From the NCBI RefSeq assembly GCF_002117125.1, contig NZ_CP019344.1:3315277-3379276 (forward strand): a DNA stretch of 64,000 nucleotides, in the 5' to 3' direction. Both the position numbers and the translations under genes were made by a program. A model generated the notes under the pieces. It saw only the letters and a program-made list of their open reading frames with translations, was not told the DNA's origin and did no database searches. The stretch is from Nonlabens spongiae (GTDB taxonomy: Bacteria > Bacteroidota > Bacteroidia > Flavobacteriales > Flavobacteriaceae). How positions within the stretch are numbered: position 1 is the first letter of the stretch; the number at the start of each line of letters is the position of its first letter. This document shows positions 1-8,432 of this stretch, piece by piece.

Positions 1-191
1 GGAATGATTTGAAACCTAAAATAATCCTCAGGTTGAAATTCTTCTGGCAGCACTACATCTTGAGAAATGATAGCTAAATCCTCATTGTAGAAACTGAGAC
101 CTGCTACAACCTCAAGATAATTGTTATGGGATTGAGCGCTCACTAAATGCATTCCGACAAAACAAATCAATAGAACAAAAAATTTTCTCAC
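1..191 (-). CDS. Secreted protein of unknown function, C-terminus cut off by window edge
   Basis: An open frame runs from a GTG codon at 191-189 to the window edge without a stop (63 codons). It begins with a short basic stretch (MRKFF), a hydrophobic core and a signal-peptidase-like end (VSAQS), so the product is probably exported. The mature part seen is too short to assign. It lies 25 bp downstream of the metalloprotease-like gene on the same strand and may be co-transcribed with it. The GTG start is chosen because it sits directly before the signal peptide. Confidence 0.6.
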   Translation of the reverse strand, partial: MRKFFVLLICFVGMHLVSAQSHNNYLEVVAGLSFYNEDLAIISQDVVLPEEFQPEDYFRFQII

Positions 192-216
192 TGTTACGAT
201 TTTAAGAAATGTAATC

Positions 217-984
217 CTAAGGCAATAAAATAGGTCCCAATACATCCATCCAGAGGACAAATCCTACTATTCCGCCTACTAAACCACTCACAATAAAAGT
301 GAATCTCTTTGGAGATGGTACAACCTTAAAAATTACATAAAGGCTTAAAGTTAAACCGATCATTCCTAATAGTACAGAAAAAGTCCCATCCCATAAACCA
401 AGTTCTGTAGAGATCAGTTCCTCATCTCCACCGAACCATTCGCCATTTGGTGAAATTAATTCTCTCGTAGTAGACATCACTAAATTAAAAACTTCACGTA
501 ACCAGAACAGCGATAGAAAAACGCCCAGCCAATCCACTAATTTAAAACCTTGCATTGCTCGCAGCTTTCTTCTAAAGAACAAAATGAGTAATCCGCATAT
601 GCCAGTAAGCATGGTCTGTGCAGGTCCACCCATGGTAATGTATAAACCATCGTTTGAATTATCACTCCAATACCACTCGTACAAAATGTCATGATGCTCT
701 TGATGCAACTTTCTGACATTTTCAGGCAAATCCAGATATGGTGTATCGGGATATTTATTGAAAAGTGAGTCTAAAGCGATATAGCTAGGATCATCTTTAT
801 ATCCAGGAGGATTAAAGCTGACCATTCCATAATGCAGCTGGGTCTCGTAACCATATACCTTTGCTATCAAAATATGTCCATACTCATGCGATACGGTTCC
901 TATAGCGGTAAACAGAACAAAACCTAGCGTGAGGAGAAAAAAGAGTTGAGGTTGGAATTTAAATCTCATGCTTTTTATTTTCAA
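217..984 (-). CDS. Membrane protein with HEYGH zinc-protease-like motif
   Basis: A 255-residue protein with four or five hydrophobic segments. The first segment (about residues 13-33) runs into HEYGH (33-37), the HExxH zinc-binding pattern of membrane-embedded M50 (site-2) proteases. A second element, GGPAQT (119-124), resembles the G-P-x-x-N motif of M50 enzymes but lacks its Asn, and I see no clear NxxPxxxLDG motif. It may therefore be a diverged intramembrane protease or an inactive relative. An inverted repeat (1010-1016 / 1026-1032) lies just upstream of the start and could be regulatory. The family call rests on motif reading only. Confidence 0.65.
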   Translation of the reverse strand: MKIKSMRFKFQPQLFFLLTLGFVLFTAIGTVSHEYGHILIAKVYGYETQLHYGMVSFNPPGYKDDPSYIALDSLFNKYPDTPYLDLPENVRKLHQEHHDILYEWYWSDNSNDGLYITMGGPAQTMLTGICGLLILFFRRKLRAMQGFKLVDWLGVFLSLFWLREVFNLVMSTTRELISPNGEWFGGDEELISTELGLWDGTFSVLLGMIGLTLSLYVIFKVVPSPKRFTFIVSGLVGGIVGFVLWMDVLGPILLP

Positions 985-1110
985 CAGATCTTTAAATGAG
1001 CGGTAGTGTGTTCATAAAGGTTTTATATGAACGTAAAAACTTATTTTTCAAACCAGTCAAGGAGTTCTTGTAGTGTAAAAAGGGCAATGTACAAATCCAT
1101 AACCTTCTGT

Positions 1111-1142
1111 ATAAAAAAAGCATGATCGTTGTGTTCATGCTT
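1111..1142 (-). terminator. Rho-independent terminator of the VOC-YkvA genes
   Basis: A perfect 8-bp stem (AAGCATGA at 1118-1125 with TCATGCTT at 1135-1142) is followed, read on the minus strand, by a run of seven T. It sits about 35 bp after the YkvA stop codon. Confidence 0.7.
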
Positions 1143-1175
1143 AAATTTACAAATAATCATAGAGTATCTGGAAGG

Positions 1176-1589
1176 TCACTCATCGTGAGCCTGATCCTCA
1201 TGACCTAGTTTCCAGTCCAGGTACTTATGTAGATCAGTATCGATCCAGCCAGTGACTATGGTAAGAAAAGTCATATCATCCAAATAGCCTAAACCTGGTA
1301 TAAAATCTGGAATAAGATCAAAGGGGCTTACCACATAAATAAATGTAGCTGCAATTGCAGAAATGGTAAACCATGGCACTTGCCTGTATACGCCAGCTCG
1401 ATAGTCTTTTACCATCATGACCATGATCTCATAGAGTTTTGTGTAGCGTTTTAAGGTCTTTATGCCTCTAAAGAGACGAGATAGCTTTGATTCTTGTTTC
1501 ATGACGCGATCCACGTCTTCTACGGTGGTGTTTTGCGTAGCTTCCATCGCATAATCCTCATCGGGATTTAAAAATTCTTTCCAACTCAT
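1176..1589 (-). CDS. YkvA family protein (DUF1232)
   Basis: The 137-residue product has a charged N-terminal half and a C-terminal DUF1232 (YkvA) hydrophobic module. The signature is '[21 protein letters not shown]' split as [12 protein letters not shown] followed by IPGLGYLDD, at about residues 85-105. The family is small, membrane-associated and of unknown biochemical role. Its start overlaps the stop of the upstream VOC gene by 4 bp (ATGA type), which indicates translational coupling, and a terminator follows at 1111-1142. An imperfect promoter-like box (AATATTTG) ends 4 nt before its ATG, so some independent transcription is possible. Confidence 0.85.
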   Translation of the reverse strand: MSWKEFLNPDEDYAMEATQNTTVEDVDRVMKQESKLSRLFRGIKTLKRYTKLYEIMVMMVKDYRAGVYRQVPWFTISAIAATFIYVVSPFDLIPDFIPGLGYLDDMTFLTIVTGWIDTDLHKYLDWKLGHEDQAHDE

Positions 1590-2002
1590 TTTGCAAATAT
1601 TTGTTTGAAATCCCGAAACGATTTAAACTCGAGTGCGTTTCCGCTAGGATCTTTGAAAAACATCGTAGCTTGCTCTCCAGTCTGACCTTCAAAACGGGTA
1701 TAGGGCTCGATGATGAACTCAACGCCTTTGGATTGTATCGCTTTCGCGAAAGCGTGAAAATCTTCCCACTCCAGTACTACACCAAAATGCGGCACCGGCA
1801 CAGACTTGCCATCCACGCCATTGTAATCTGGTTCAGGAGTATTTTCTGCAACATGTATGACCAGCTGGTGACCAAAAAAGTCAAAGTCCACCCAGTGGTC
1901 AGAACTGCGCCCTTCCTTCAAACCCAGCGTGTCGCGATAAAAGTCGCGAGTAGTCGTGATTTCCTTTACGGGAATGGCAAGATGGAAGGGCGTCAATTTC
2001 AT
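1586..2002 (-). CDS. Glyoxalase/VOC superfamily protein
   Basis: A 138-residue protein of the vicinal-oxygen-chelate fold. It opens with PFHLAIPV and an FYRDTLGL segment. Later elements are [10 protein letters not shown] and a C-terminal [15 protein letters not shown]. His7 and the late His and Glu are placed like the metal ligands of this superfamily. The substrate cannot be predicted. The gene carries one exact palindrome copy, read here as FAKA inside [12 protein letters not shown], apparently without disturbing the fold. It lies 9 bp after clpP and overlaps the YkvA gene, so the three probably form one operon. Confidence 0.85.
   Translation of the reverse strand: MKLTPFHLAIPVKEITTTRDFYRDTLGLKEGRSSDHWVDFDFFGHQLVIHVAENTPEPDYNGVDGKSVPVPHFGVVLEWEDFHAFAKAIQSKGVEFIIEPYTRFEGQTGEQATMFFKDPSGNALEFKSFRDFKQIFAK
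1739..1754. repeat. Palindrome copy 1, exact (in VOC gene)
   Basis: Exact CGCTTTCGCGAAAGCG, perfectly self-complementary, inside the VOC coding sequence, where it encodes AFAKA. Confidence 0.95.
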
Positions 2003-2011
2003 ATTTGCGTA

Positions 2012-2554
2012 TTATATAACATTATCCACGATCCCGTAGGTGAGAGCCTCTTCAGCATCCATCCAGTAGTCACGATTGAAGTCTTTCATCACTTTTTCAA
2101 ACGGCTGACCGCAATTCTTTTCGTACAATCTAGCAAGAATTTCACGGGTCTTGACGATTTCCTGAGCTGATATCTCAATGTCAGTCGATACTCCGCGAGC
2201 ACCGCCACTAGGCTGGTGAATCATCACACGACCGTGTTTCTGTATATGTCTGTGTCCCTTCTCACCTCCAGAAAGTAGGAGCGAACCCATAGAAGCTGCA
2301 AGACCGCTACACACGGTGCTTACTGGACTGGCAATTTCTTGCATGGTGTCATAGATACTAAAACCAGCCGTCACATAACCTCCAGGACTGTTGATTACAA
2401 AAGTGATCTTTTCATTACTCAAGGAATCGAGGTATAGCAGGCGATCCACACAATGTCTTGCAGTTTTATCATCCACCATTCCCCATATAAAGAGCTTGCG
2501 CTGCTCTATGAAGCTTTCGTCTATTTTATCTTGTAATTTAAAGGTCTTGCTCAT
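2012..2554 (-). CDS. clpP: ClpP-type serine protease (second-type paralogue)
   Basis: A 180-residue caseinolytic-protease fold. The catalytic Ser88 lies in GLAASMGS, His113 in VMIHQP and Asp162 in NRDYWMDAEEALTYGIVD, and the oxyanion-hole segment is INSPGGYVTAGF. The family forms tetradecameric barrels that degrade proteins delivered by Clp ATPases. No tig or clpX gene is adjacent, and the sequence is somewhat diverged from housekeeping ClpP, so it may be an accessory paralogue. It is first in a minus-strand group with the VOC and YkvA genes. Confidence 0.9.
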   Translation of the reverse strand: MSKTFKLQDKIDESFIEQRKLFIWGMVDDKTARHCVDRLLYLDSLSNEKITFVINSPGGYVTAGFSIYDTMQEIASPVSTVCSGLAASMGSLLLSGGEKGHRHIQKHGRVMIHQPSGGARGVSTDIEISAQEIVKTREILARLYEKNCGQPFEKVMKDFNRDYWMDAEEALTYGIVDNVI

Positions 2555-2715
2555 TCAATAATATTTGAGGATAAAAATAAGAAATAGCCTTTAGTTCGGT
2601 CTTGCTGTTTTCTTAAATTAAGACGGTTATTTAATTGGTAAAATTGACCTTCAATAGTGCGGGTCAGAGTAAATCCTTCGGGACAGGTCCATAGTTCATG
2701 ATTTCAGTCTATTGA

Positions 2716-3777
2716 CTATGGGCTACCTGATTTGACTTCGGCTTTCAATCGTTCATTATTTTCATGTTCATGAACACCGTATTCAGCTTTATAAATTTTG
2801 ACAAGTAATAAAAACGAACTCACTAACAGGGGGCCAAAAACAAGCCCTATGAACCCAAACAACGGCACCCCCACTAGAACTCCAAACAACGTAATCAGCG
2901 GGTGTATATCGGCAAGTTTGCGTTGTACCACCAGCCTAAATACATTATCAGTGGCACCCACGACCGCAGTACCGTAAATCAACATCCCTATTGCGTTCCC
3001 GGTTTCTCCTTGAGACAACAAAATCAAACACACGGGAACTATTCCCAGCGCCGTTCCCACAAAAGGAATCATGCTACCTATAGTGGTAATTACAAACCAA
3101 AACAACGGATTCTCCACCCCAAATATGTAGTAACCTGCCAGCGCAATCACACCCTGAAGAACCGCTACCAATGGAATACCTATGGCGTTTGACTTAACCA
3201 GTTCGAGACTCTTTGTTCCTAAGGTTTCTATATTGTCTCGCTTTAGCGGCAAATATTCCAGAGCCGCTTTCTGCCACGTTTTTCTAAAGACTAGTAAGTA
3301 GTAGAGTATAAACAGCATCAAGCCTATGGCAATAAATACGGTGAGACCACTGCTGACAAGATCCTTTAAGGAGCTGGACACAACACCGCCTATTTTACTG
3401 AAATCGATTTGTGAAGAAAGGTCATATCCAACATAATCTTCTATACTATTTACTTGACTTTTGATCTGGCTCTCGATAGCATCACGATTATTCATCAATG
3501 ATTTAACTCGAGAAGTGAACAGCAAGCCTATTCCTATTATAGGTGCTAAAATTGTGATGGAAGAGATTAGTATGAGTAGACCCGCCGCAATGGAAGGTCG
3601 CCAATTCATTTCTTCTAATTTTTTCTGAAATCGTGCGAGTAAAACGTAAAGTGTTATCGCTCCAAGGATGCCACCTAGGTAGGGCACCATCTCTTTGGCA
3701 ATTACAAAAAAGAATAAAATAATGATCAGCAGGGTAAAAAGCTGCCTGATTATGCTTGATGGAATTGTTTTTCTCAT
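2716..3777 (-). CDS. AI-2E family transporter (PerM/UPF0118)
   Basis: A 353-residue polytopic membrane protein. It has paired hydrophobic segments at the N-terminus, a soluble region at about 90-150, and then the conserved C-terminal membrane half with IPFVGTALGIVPV and FGVLVGVPLFGFIGLVFGPLL. These match the AI-2E/PerM permease family, whose members export small molecules or ions. No substrate is implied by context. The start overlaps the stop of the DUF7218-like gene by 1 bp, so the two are likely co-translated. The start at 3777 gives the expected basic-hydrophobic N-terminus. Confidence 0.9.
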   Translation of the reverse strand: MRKTIPSSIIRQLFTLLIIILFFFVIAKEMVPYLGGILGAITLYVLLARFQKKLEEMNWRPSIAAGLLILISSITILAPIIGIGLLFTSRVKSLMNNRDAIESQIKSQVNSIEDYVGYDLSSQIDFSKIGGVVSSSLKDLVSSGLTVFIAIGLMLFILYYLLVFRKTWQKAALEYLPLKRDNIETLGTKSLELVKSNAIGIPLVAVLQGVIALAGYYIFGVENPLFWFVITTIGSMIPFVGTALGIVPVCLILLSQGETGNAIGMLIYGTAVVGATDNVFRLVVQRKLADIHPLITLFGVLVGVPLFGFIGLVFGPLLVSSFLLLVKIYKAEYGVHEHENNERLKAEVKSGSP

Positions 3778-4016
3778 CAGTTGTTCCTCAAGGCTTGTAT
3801 AAGTTCCTCTTTATCCATTTTAGATCTGCCCTCGATGCCTATTTCCTTGGCTTGCTCATAAAGTTCCTCCTTGGTGCGTTCTTCATATTTGGAAGCCTTG
3901 CCGCCTTTCTTTCCTGAATTATCACTATTGGCTATGCGAGCCGCCTTTTCCTTACTATAACCTTGATCTCGCAAAGCCTCATATTGATCTTCATTCATGA
4001 TACTGGGTCTGCCCAT
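3777..4016 (-). CDS. Small DUF7218-like protein with Rho-N/SAP-like C-terminus
   Basis: I chose the ATG at 4016 (79 residues, MGRPSIMNEDQYEALRDQ) over an upstream TTG because family members begin in this manner. The N-terminal part has the EKAARIAN pattern and a Gly-Lys linker. The C-terminal 30 residues (TKEELYEQAKEIGIEGRS then KMDKEELIQALRN) form a helix-extended-helix like the Rho-N or SAP nucleic-acid-binding motif. A DNA- or RNA-binding role is inferred from that motif alone. It overlaps the permease gene by 1 bp. Confidence 0.8.
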   Translation of the reverse strand: MGRPSIMNEDQYEALRDQGYSKEKAARIANSDNSGKKGGKASKYEERTKEELYEQAKEIGIEGRSKMDKEELIQALRNN

Positions 4017-4121
4017 AATTTTTATTTTCAAAATACTCCTTTTGAAAATTATTGAGCGTTAAGAATGTAAGAAAATTAACATGAATTGAATCGATTTGAT
4101 CGTTGTGGGCTATTTATAGTA

Positions 4122-4137
4122 CGCTTTCGCGAAAGCG
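4122..4137. repeat. Palindrome copy 2, exact (intergenic)
   Basis: Exact CGCTTTCGCGAAAGCG, extended to an 18-bp palindrome (A...T), between the hydrolase and DUF7218-like genes. Confidence 0.95.
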
Positions 4138-4169
4138 TAACAAATACTAACCTGATAGAAAATTCCGGC

Positions 4170-5012
4170 TTATGATCTTTCCAAAAACTCTATCACCCTA
4201 TCCACAACCTCTGGAGTGTGTAGACTGTGACCGCCAGTAGGAGAAACAAATGACTCGGCGTGGGGCATTTTTTCCTTGATCTGATAAAAAGCCTCAATAG
4301 GTACGACCTGATCATCTGGATTATGAACCAAGAGCGTAGGGACTTTAATCTTTGAAGCAAAATCAGCCGAATTGAATTCTTCGATCTTAAAATCGTAGGT
4401 CTCTTTAAGCAAATCATTTAGGGAACCGTAGACTCGCTGATTGAATCCCGTCATTTTTTGATAGCTCCTCATAATTACCTCAAGAGAGTTGGGGCCGCCT
4501 AATAGTACTAGCTTCTTTAAGAACTCATGCTGCGCTGTAGCTTCTTGATAAATGGTTGCCATAGCGCCTACACTGTGCGCCATCACAATGGGAGGCTCAT
4601 AAAGTTCCATGACCTGGGTAATGACCTTGCTATACTTAACTGCTGTGAAGTACTTCCCGTCACTGGCTCCGTGTGCAGGTGCGTCGATCGCAATAAGGTT
4701 GAAGTTCTTTTTCTTGAGCGGCTCGATCAAGTGTTTCCATCGCCATGCATTTGATTCCCAGCCGTGAAGCAAAAGAATAAATGGGCCATTGCCTTCCCAA
4801 TGGTAAAGCTTGATCAAACCATCTTCAAAGGCAATGCGTTGCTGGCGAGCCTGAGATAAATAAGCCTCCTGATCTGGGTTCAAGCGTCCTTTTCTAGGAT
4901 AACTGAAAACCTGAAGGGCTTTATCTGCTGCCTTAGAGCTGGAAAATAAATGGGTCAGGTTAAAATACGAACCGTATAACCTGGGTATCAATTTTTGAAG
5001 AAATTGCTTCAT
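4170..5012 (-). CDS. Alpha/beta hydrolase
   Basis: A 280-residue alpha/beta hydrolase. It has the oxyanion region LLLHGWESNAWRW, the nucleophile elbow AHSVGA (Ser), an acid in HNPDDQVVP and a late His in GGHSLHTPEV, giving a complete Ser-Asp-His triad. There is no signal peptide, so it is probably cytoplasmic. The substrate is unknown; esterase or lipase-like activity is the general family expectation. It begins 9 bp after the stop of the lipoprotein gene on the same strand and is probably co-transcribed with it. Confidence 0.88.
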   Translation of the reverse strand: MKQFLQKLIPRLYGSYFNLTHLFSSSKAADKALQVFSYPRKGRLNPDQEAYLSQARQQRIAFEDGLIKLYHWEGNGPFILLLHGWESNAWRWKHLIEPLKKKNFNLIAIDAPAHGASDGKYFTAVKYSKVITQVMELYEPPIVMAHSVGAMATIYQEATAQHEFLKKLVLLGGPNSLEVIMRSYQKMTGFNQRVYGSLNDLLKETYDFKIEEFNSADFASKIKVPTLLVHNPDDQVVPIEAFYQIKEKMPHAESFVSPTGGHSLHTPEVVDRVIEFLERS

Positions 5013-5021
5013 TTGACAAGC

Positions 5022-5573
5022 TTACCAAGCTACAAAAACTCGCTCAGGCTGAGTATTGTCAGGAATCATGGTTTTTTCAATAGTCTCGGTCATGTCGTAT
5101 TTGACCTCGCTGGGCAAATCTTCTTTGCTGATCGCAAAATAAAAATTCTGACCGTCTACCCAGATAATAGCATCTTCAATCATGTTATCGATACCACTTA
5201 CTTTATAAGCTTTAGAAATCTCAGCAAAAGTGGAGTTGATGGAAATACCTTCAGCAGTAATGTAACGATCGTCTCTTACGATGATGTTCTCAATAGTTGC
5301 TGTACTGTCCAGTGCCATGCTAGGCGTAAGGGTCAACAAGTGTTTACCGCCTTTTTCAAAGATCTCTATTTCACTCGCACCAGTACCAAATTCATCTCCT
5401 TTAACAGGATTCACAATACTGTCGTTTGCGTATAAACTATCTAGTTGGTATACCTGAGTTTCTTTGGTGATATAACCTATTTTATCCTTGTTCCACTCAA
5501 ACGGATTCTGCTCTTCTTTTGAACAACTTGCAAATGCAACAACAGCGATAAATAGTACAGCTAATTTTTTCAT
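5022..5573 (-). CDS. Predicted lipoprotein of unknown function
   Basis: A 183-residue protein with a lipoprotein signal peptide: MKKLAVLFIAVVAF then the lipobox AFASC, with Cys17 as the lipidation site followed by SKEEQ. The mature part is rich in short beta-like segments (IEIFEKGGKHLLTLTP, VRDDRYITAEGI) and matches no family I know. A promoter-like box lies 16 bp upstream of the ATG. The alpha/beta hydrolase follows it at 9 bp spacing. Confidence 0.8.
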   Translation of the reverse strand: MKKLAVLFIAVVAFASCSKEEQNPFEWNKDKIGYITKETQVYQLDSLYANDSIVNPVKGDEFGTGASEIEIFEKGGKHLLTLTPSMALDSTATIENIIVRDDRYITAEGISINSTFAEISKAYKVSGIDNMIEDAIIWVDGQNFYFAISKEDLPSEVKYDMTETIEKTMIPDNTQPERVFVAW

Positions 5574-5589
5574 GACTTCAATTATGGTA

Positions 5590-5597
5590 CAAAACTA
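5590..5597 (-). promoter_or_regulatory. Bacteroidota -7 box upstream of lipoprotein gene
   Basis: Reads TAGTTTTG on the minus strand, matching TAnnTTTG, with 16 nt between box and ATG. No clear -33 element was required for the call. Confidence 0.45.
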
Positions 5598-5826
5598 CAA
5601 TTGCAAAAGTGATTGTAAAGTAAAAGGAATGAAAAAGTGTCTAGGACTATTAACTTGCAAAGATCGACAACCGACTGGATGACGACTGATAATTGACCAT
5701 TTTTCTGTCAAACTATGCAAGCGGAGTGACTCCCGTACAGCTGTCAGGACAGCATCTCATTGTTTGGGGGTTTCAGACTCAAGTTAAATCGAGATCAAAA
5801 AATGATGAGACTATATATCTTGTTTT

Positions 5827-6105
5827 TTAAACCTCTCTTCTTAGATATAAATACTGCTCTCGATCTGATTGTGAAATCACGTCTCTTAAATATCGAGGGT
5901 CGCTAACTTTAAACTTTTTGAAGTTAGTACGACCCTCTCTAAGCGTAATGTGATTAGGTCCAGAATTTTTATCCAACTCTTTTAAATCCTGTCCGTCATC
6001 TTCCCAAAAACAGACAGGACATATTTCAAATCCAGCCATTTCTGCAATCGTAAAATAATCGCAGCAAGGACATTGGTTATAGTTTTTGTCGGGATTAAGT
6101 TCCAT
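5827..6105 (-). CDS. CPCC family cysteine-rich protein
   Basis: A 92-residue cytoplasmic protein. It has CPCCDYFTI near the N-terminus and CPVCFWEDDGQD about 20 residues later, the paired Cys knuckles of the CPCC (zinc-ribbon-like) domain. The C-terminal part (NHITLREGRTNFKKF) is the conserved tail of these proteins. Their function is unknown; many sit near toxins or in defence-poor orphan positions. No partner gene is evident here. About 250 bp without a gene separates it from the lipoprotein gene. Confidence 0.85.
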   Translation of the reverse strand: MELNPDKNYNQCPCCDYFTIAEMAGFEICPVCFWEDDGQDLKELDKNSGPNHITLREGRTNFKKFKVSDPRYLRDVISQSDREQYLYLRREV

Positions 6106-6169
6106 AGTGTTCTGTTAATCCGAAGTTTAGAATTAGTCGGTTGTCAGTCTTCAACAAATCTTTCGTTAC

Positions 6170-7684
6170 CTATTTCAATGCCTTCCCTAAAATTCCCATT
6201 ATGCCACGTATAAATGACGCACTGGTCAAAACTTTGATCAATGGATGTTGTCTCGTGCTGGTTCTAGTGCTTCTGGCTCGAGACTTAGTAGCTTCTTTTT
6301 TACTTTTTGCCTTAATTTCTTCCTCGTGAGCTAGCTCGATTTTTTCTTGAAGCATTTCTTCGGCACTATGACGATTGATGTCTTCATTGTATTTATAGAG
6401 CAGCTGCGATTGATCAAGTATGTTTTTGAGCTCTGACTTAGTGAGCACATCCATTCTACTTTCAGGTGCGCGTAAAAGTGTTGCGGCAAGAGCACTAGGC
6501 CTTCCTTTCTCGTCAAGAGCGCTAATAAAAGCTTCTCCTATCCCAAGCGAAGTCAGAACTTCAGCAGTATCATAATATTCAGAAATAGGATAATTCTCAG
6601 CGGTAAGCTTGATCGCTCTACGATCTTTAGCGGTAAAAGCTCTTAAAGCGTGCTGTATTTTTAGACCCAGTTGACTCAAAACCGCATCTGGAATATCGGT
6701 GGGATTTTGAGTGACAAAATAGATTCCGACACCTTTAGAACGTATCAGTTTGACGATGCTTTCTATTTGCTCCAGTAAAACTTTACTAGCGTTGTCAAAA
6801 ATCAAGTGTGCTTCGTCAATAAAAAGGACGAGTTCCGGTTTGTCACTGTCGCCTTGCTCAGGAAAAGTGCTGTAGATTTCTGCCAGCAACGAGAGCATAA
6901 AAGTAGAAAACAGCTTGGGACGGTGCTGGATATCGGTCAGTCTTAAAATGTTGACATAACCATCGCCATTGCCATCTTTGCGCAGCAAATCTGCCACATC
7001 AAAACTGCGTTCACCAAAAAACTTATCGGCTCCCTGTTGTTCCAGTGCGATGAGTTTGCGCATAATAGCTCCAGTAGAAGCGGTGGAAATGCGACCGTAT
7101 TCGCTCTGAAATTCTTCTTTTCCTTCTTCGGTAGCATATCTCAAGATTTTCTTCAGATCGGCTAGGTCCAGAAGAGGTAATTTATTGTCGTCGCAATATT
7201 TGAAAACCACAGCGATGATCCCTGCTTGGGTTTCGGTCACATCCAGAATACGAGACAATAAAACAGGGCCGAATTCACTCACGGTTGCCCGCATTCTAAT
7301 ACCCGCATCTTTTGAGATAGTCATGAGCTCAACGGGAGATGATCTTTTCTTGAATGGAATGCCTATTTGGGCATGACGTTCATCAATCTTTACATGCCCC
7401 TCGCTCGCCGCCGCGATACCTGAAAGATCACCTTTAATATCCATAAGCAGAGAAGGGACACCATGTTGCGACAGTTGCTCTGCAATGATCTGCAGGGTTT
7501 TGGTTTTTCCCGTTCCCGTGGCACCAGCGATAAGTCCGTGCCGGTTCATGGTTTTGAGGGGGATTTTGACCAAAGCATCTGTTACGGCAGTTCCATCCAG
7601 CATGGCGGCTCCCATGGTAATACTGGCGCCTTTGGGCTGGTAGGCGGTGGTAATGTGATTGAAAAAGTCTTGTTTCTGGCTCAT
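6170..7684 (-). CDS. HerA-like ATPase of the DUF853/YjgR family
   Basis: A 504-residue protein with Walker A GATGTGKT (54-61), a DIKGDLSG motif soon after, Walker B LVLFIDEAH (about 285-293) and a late VTQNPTDIP segment, the hallmarks of the HerA/FtsK-like DUF853 group. Members are soluble hexameric ATPases; the physiological role is unclear. The C-terminal 80 residues are basic and low in complexity (KSKKEATKSRARSTRTS). No nuclease (NurA) gene is adjacent, which separates it from archaeal-type HerA operons. It is divergently oriented from queE. Confidence 0.88.
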   Translation of the reverse strand: MSQKQDFFNHITTAYQPKGASITMGAAMLDGTAVTDALVKIPLKTMNRHGLIAGATGTGKTKTLQIIAEQLSQHGVPSLLMDIKGDLSGIAAASEGHVKIDERHAQIGIPFKKRSSPVELMTISKDAGIRMRATVSEFGPVLLSRILDVTETQAGIIAVVFKYCDDNKLPLLDLADLKKILRYATEEGKEEFQSEYGRISTASTGAIMRKLIALEQQGADKFFGERSFDVADLLRKDGNGDGYVNILRLTDIQHRPKLFSTFMLSLLAEIYSTFPEQGDSDKPELVLFIDEAHLIFDNASKVLLEQIESIVKLIRSKGVGIYFVTQNPTDIPDAVLSQLGLKIQHALRAFTAKDRRAIKLTAENYPISEYYDTAEVLTSLGIGEAFISALDEKGRPSALAATLLRAPESRMDVLTKSELKNILDQSQLLYKYNEDINRHSAEEMLQEKIELAHEEEIKAKSKKEATKSRARSTRTSTRQHPLIKVLTSASFIRGIMGILGKALK

Positions 7685-7761
7685 AAAATGACATTATCGC
7701 GTAAAAATAGAGTTTTACACGGATAATAAGTAGGTAAATATGTGGTGTGTTGCGGTAAGCT

Positions 7762-7769
7762 TATCTTTG
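7762..7769 (+). promoter_or_regulatory. Bacteroidota -7 box of queE (leaderless geometry)
   Basis: TATCTTTG matches TAnnTTTG and ends only 4 nt before the queE ATG, so transcription would begin at or next to the start codon. Confidence 0.6.
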
Positions 7770-7773
7770 CACC

Positions 7774-8406
7774 ATGCTTGAAAAAGAGATCAAAACAGCC
7801 GTAGATCGTGGGGATATGTTACCGCTCATGGAAGAGTTCTACACCATACAAGGAGAAGGTTATCATACCGGGCGAGCGGCCTATTTTATAAGAGTGGGAG
7901 GTTGCGACGTGGGTTGCCACTGGTGTGATGTAAAGGAGAGCTGGGATCCAGCTAAGCACCCACCTACAGAGACGAGTAAAATTGTTGAAAACGCTGCCAA
8001 ATACAGCAAAACCATCGTCGTTACAGGTGGCGAGCCGCTCACTTGGGATATGAATCCGTTGACGAGTCAGCTCAAGGCAAAAGACTTGCAGGTTCACATT
8101 GAAACCAGCGGAGCTTATCCACTTACGGGAACTTGGGACTGGATTTGTCTAAGTCCCAAAAAAGTAAAAATGCCACTTCCCGAAGCTTATGAGGCGGCAC
8201 ACGAGCTTAAAGTGATTGTATATAACCGTCATGATCTCGCTTTCGCGAAAGCGGAATCCCAAAAAGTAAATCCAGACTGCAAATTATTTCTTCAACCAGA
8301 ATGGTCTGTACGTGAAAAGATAATACCACTCATCACCGATTTTGTGATGCAAAATCCTGAATGGCAAGTCTCTTTGCAAACACATAAATACTTAAATATT
8401 CCGTAA
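7774..8406 (+). CDS. queE: 7-carboxy-7-deazaguanine synthase
   Basis: A 210-residue radical-SAM enzyme converting 6-carboxy-tetrahydropterin to 7-carboxy-7-deazaguanine in queuosine (preQ0) synthesis. Residues 21-29 (EFYTIQGEG) and the cluster-binding CDVGCHWCD (Cys44, Cys48, Cys51) identify it. TGGEPL follows as the SAM-binding segment, and the C-terminal LFLQPEWS is also typical. One exact palindrome copy is read in frame as LAFAKAES. The other queuosine genes are not nearby. The -7 box is 4 nt from the ATG, suggesting a leaderless mRNA. Confidence 0.93.
   Translation: MLEKEIKTAVDRGDMLPLMEEFYTIQGEGYHTGRAAYFIRVGGCDVGCHWCDVKESWDPAKHPPTETSKIVENAAKYSKTIVVTGGEPLTWDMNPLTSQLKAKDLQVHIETSGAYPLTGTWDWICLSPKKVKMPLPEAYEAAHELKVIVYNRHDLAFAKAESQKVNPDCKLFLQPEWSVREKIIPLITDFVMQNPEWQVSLQTHKYLNIP
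8238..8253. repeat. Palindrome copy 3, exact (in queE)
   Basis: Exact CGCTTTCGCGAAAGCG within queE, encoding AFAKA in a surface-type stretch between VIVYNRHD and the conserved CKLFLQPEW. Confidence 0.95.
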
Positions 8407-8432
8407 GTGTTGAGCAGAGGTTTTTATGATAA

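Noticed and set aside
1601..2170. Long plus-strand open frame opposite the VOC and clpP genes
   Set aside because: Antisense to two well-supported genes; its sequence has no family features and a shadow of codon bias explains it.
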